This document shows positions 6,500 to 6,575 of a stretch of DNA of 6,575 nt, one piece after another. The number at the start of each line of letters is the position of its first letter. Within the stretch, counting starts at the first letter, position 1. Source of the DNA: JBPCOB01 sp051000715. GTDB taxonomy: Bacteria > Actinomycetota > Actinomycetes > JALYNC01. Location of the stretch: the NCBI GenBank assembly GCA_051000715.1, contig JBPCOB010000186.1, positions 1 to 6,575 of the forward strand, read 5' to 3'. The notes beneath the pieces are model-generated. The model was not told the origin of the DNA, did not search any database, and was given only the letters and a program-made list of their open reading frames with translations. Both the position numbers and the translations under genes were made by a program.

Positions 6500-6575
6500 G
6501 GGAGGCGACCCTACCGACCAAGGTTCCCGCCGCCGGGTCGCCGAGCCGTCATCCGCAAACCGCTAGTCGCTCCTG
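6500..6575 (-). promoter_or_regulatory. Upstream region of glgP with a candidate -10 element
   Basis: This is the only non-coding stretch at the right edge. On the minus strand TAGGGT (6513-6508) fits the TANNNT pattern of actinobacterial -10 boxes and is followed by 8 nt and the glgP GTG, so transcription could begin at or next to the start codon. The only Shine-Dalgarno-like bases are AGGG inside the same hexamer, 9 nt from GTG. I see no convincing -35 box at 16-18 nt, and nothing else recognisable out to 6575. Whether a divergent gene lies further right cannot be seen. Confidence 0.35.

Overview
This looks like chromosomal housekeeping DNA from a high-G+C actinomycete. The base composition is strongly G+C-rich, with G/C at most third codon positions. 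GTG starts are used for two of the five genes. All five proteins resemble the mycobacterial/actinomycete form of their family. The phosphorylase in particular matches, as I remember it, the Mycobacterium tuberculosis Rv1328 type from its first residues to its C-terminus. The fine position (perhaps a Micromonospora or Salinispora relative) is only a guess.

Every real gene I can support lies on the minus strand, so the genes read from right to left. glgP (alpha-glucan phosphorylase, 6499 to 3926) comes first. An enoyl-CoA hydratase (3907 to 3128) follows 18 nt later. A 75-nt gap rich in small dyads leads to etfB (3052 to 2276) and, 13 nt later, etfA (2262 to 1297). Last is a cysteine desulfurase (1243 down to base 1), which runs off the left edge without a stop codon. 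There is no gene-free stretch longer than about 76 nt. The right end (6500-6575) is the region upstream of glgP.

GlgP releases glucose-1-phosphate from glycogen. The hydratase carries out the second step of fatty-acid beta-oxidation. EtfBA is the electron carrier that accepts electrons from the acyl-CoA dehydrogenases catalysing the first step; no such dehydrogenase is in the window. The cysteine desulfurase is of the kind usually next to mnmA, the tRNA 2-thiouridine synthase. A damaged-looking trace of an MnmA N-terminus is readable at the extreme left edge (about 44-1).

I found no mobile element, CRISPR array, RNA gene or evidently new system. The points worth a second look are small: the missing stop and mnmA-like remnant at the left edge, two competing start sites for the cysteine desulfurase, a hairpin that could cover the etfB ribosome-binding site, and two TANNNT-N8-start arrangements that may mark leaderless transcripts.
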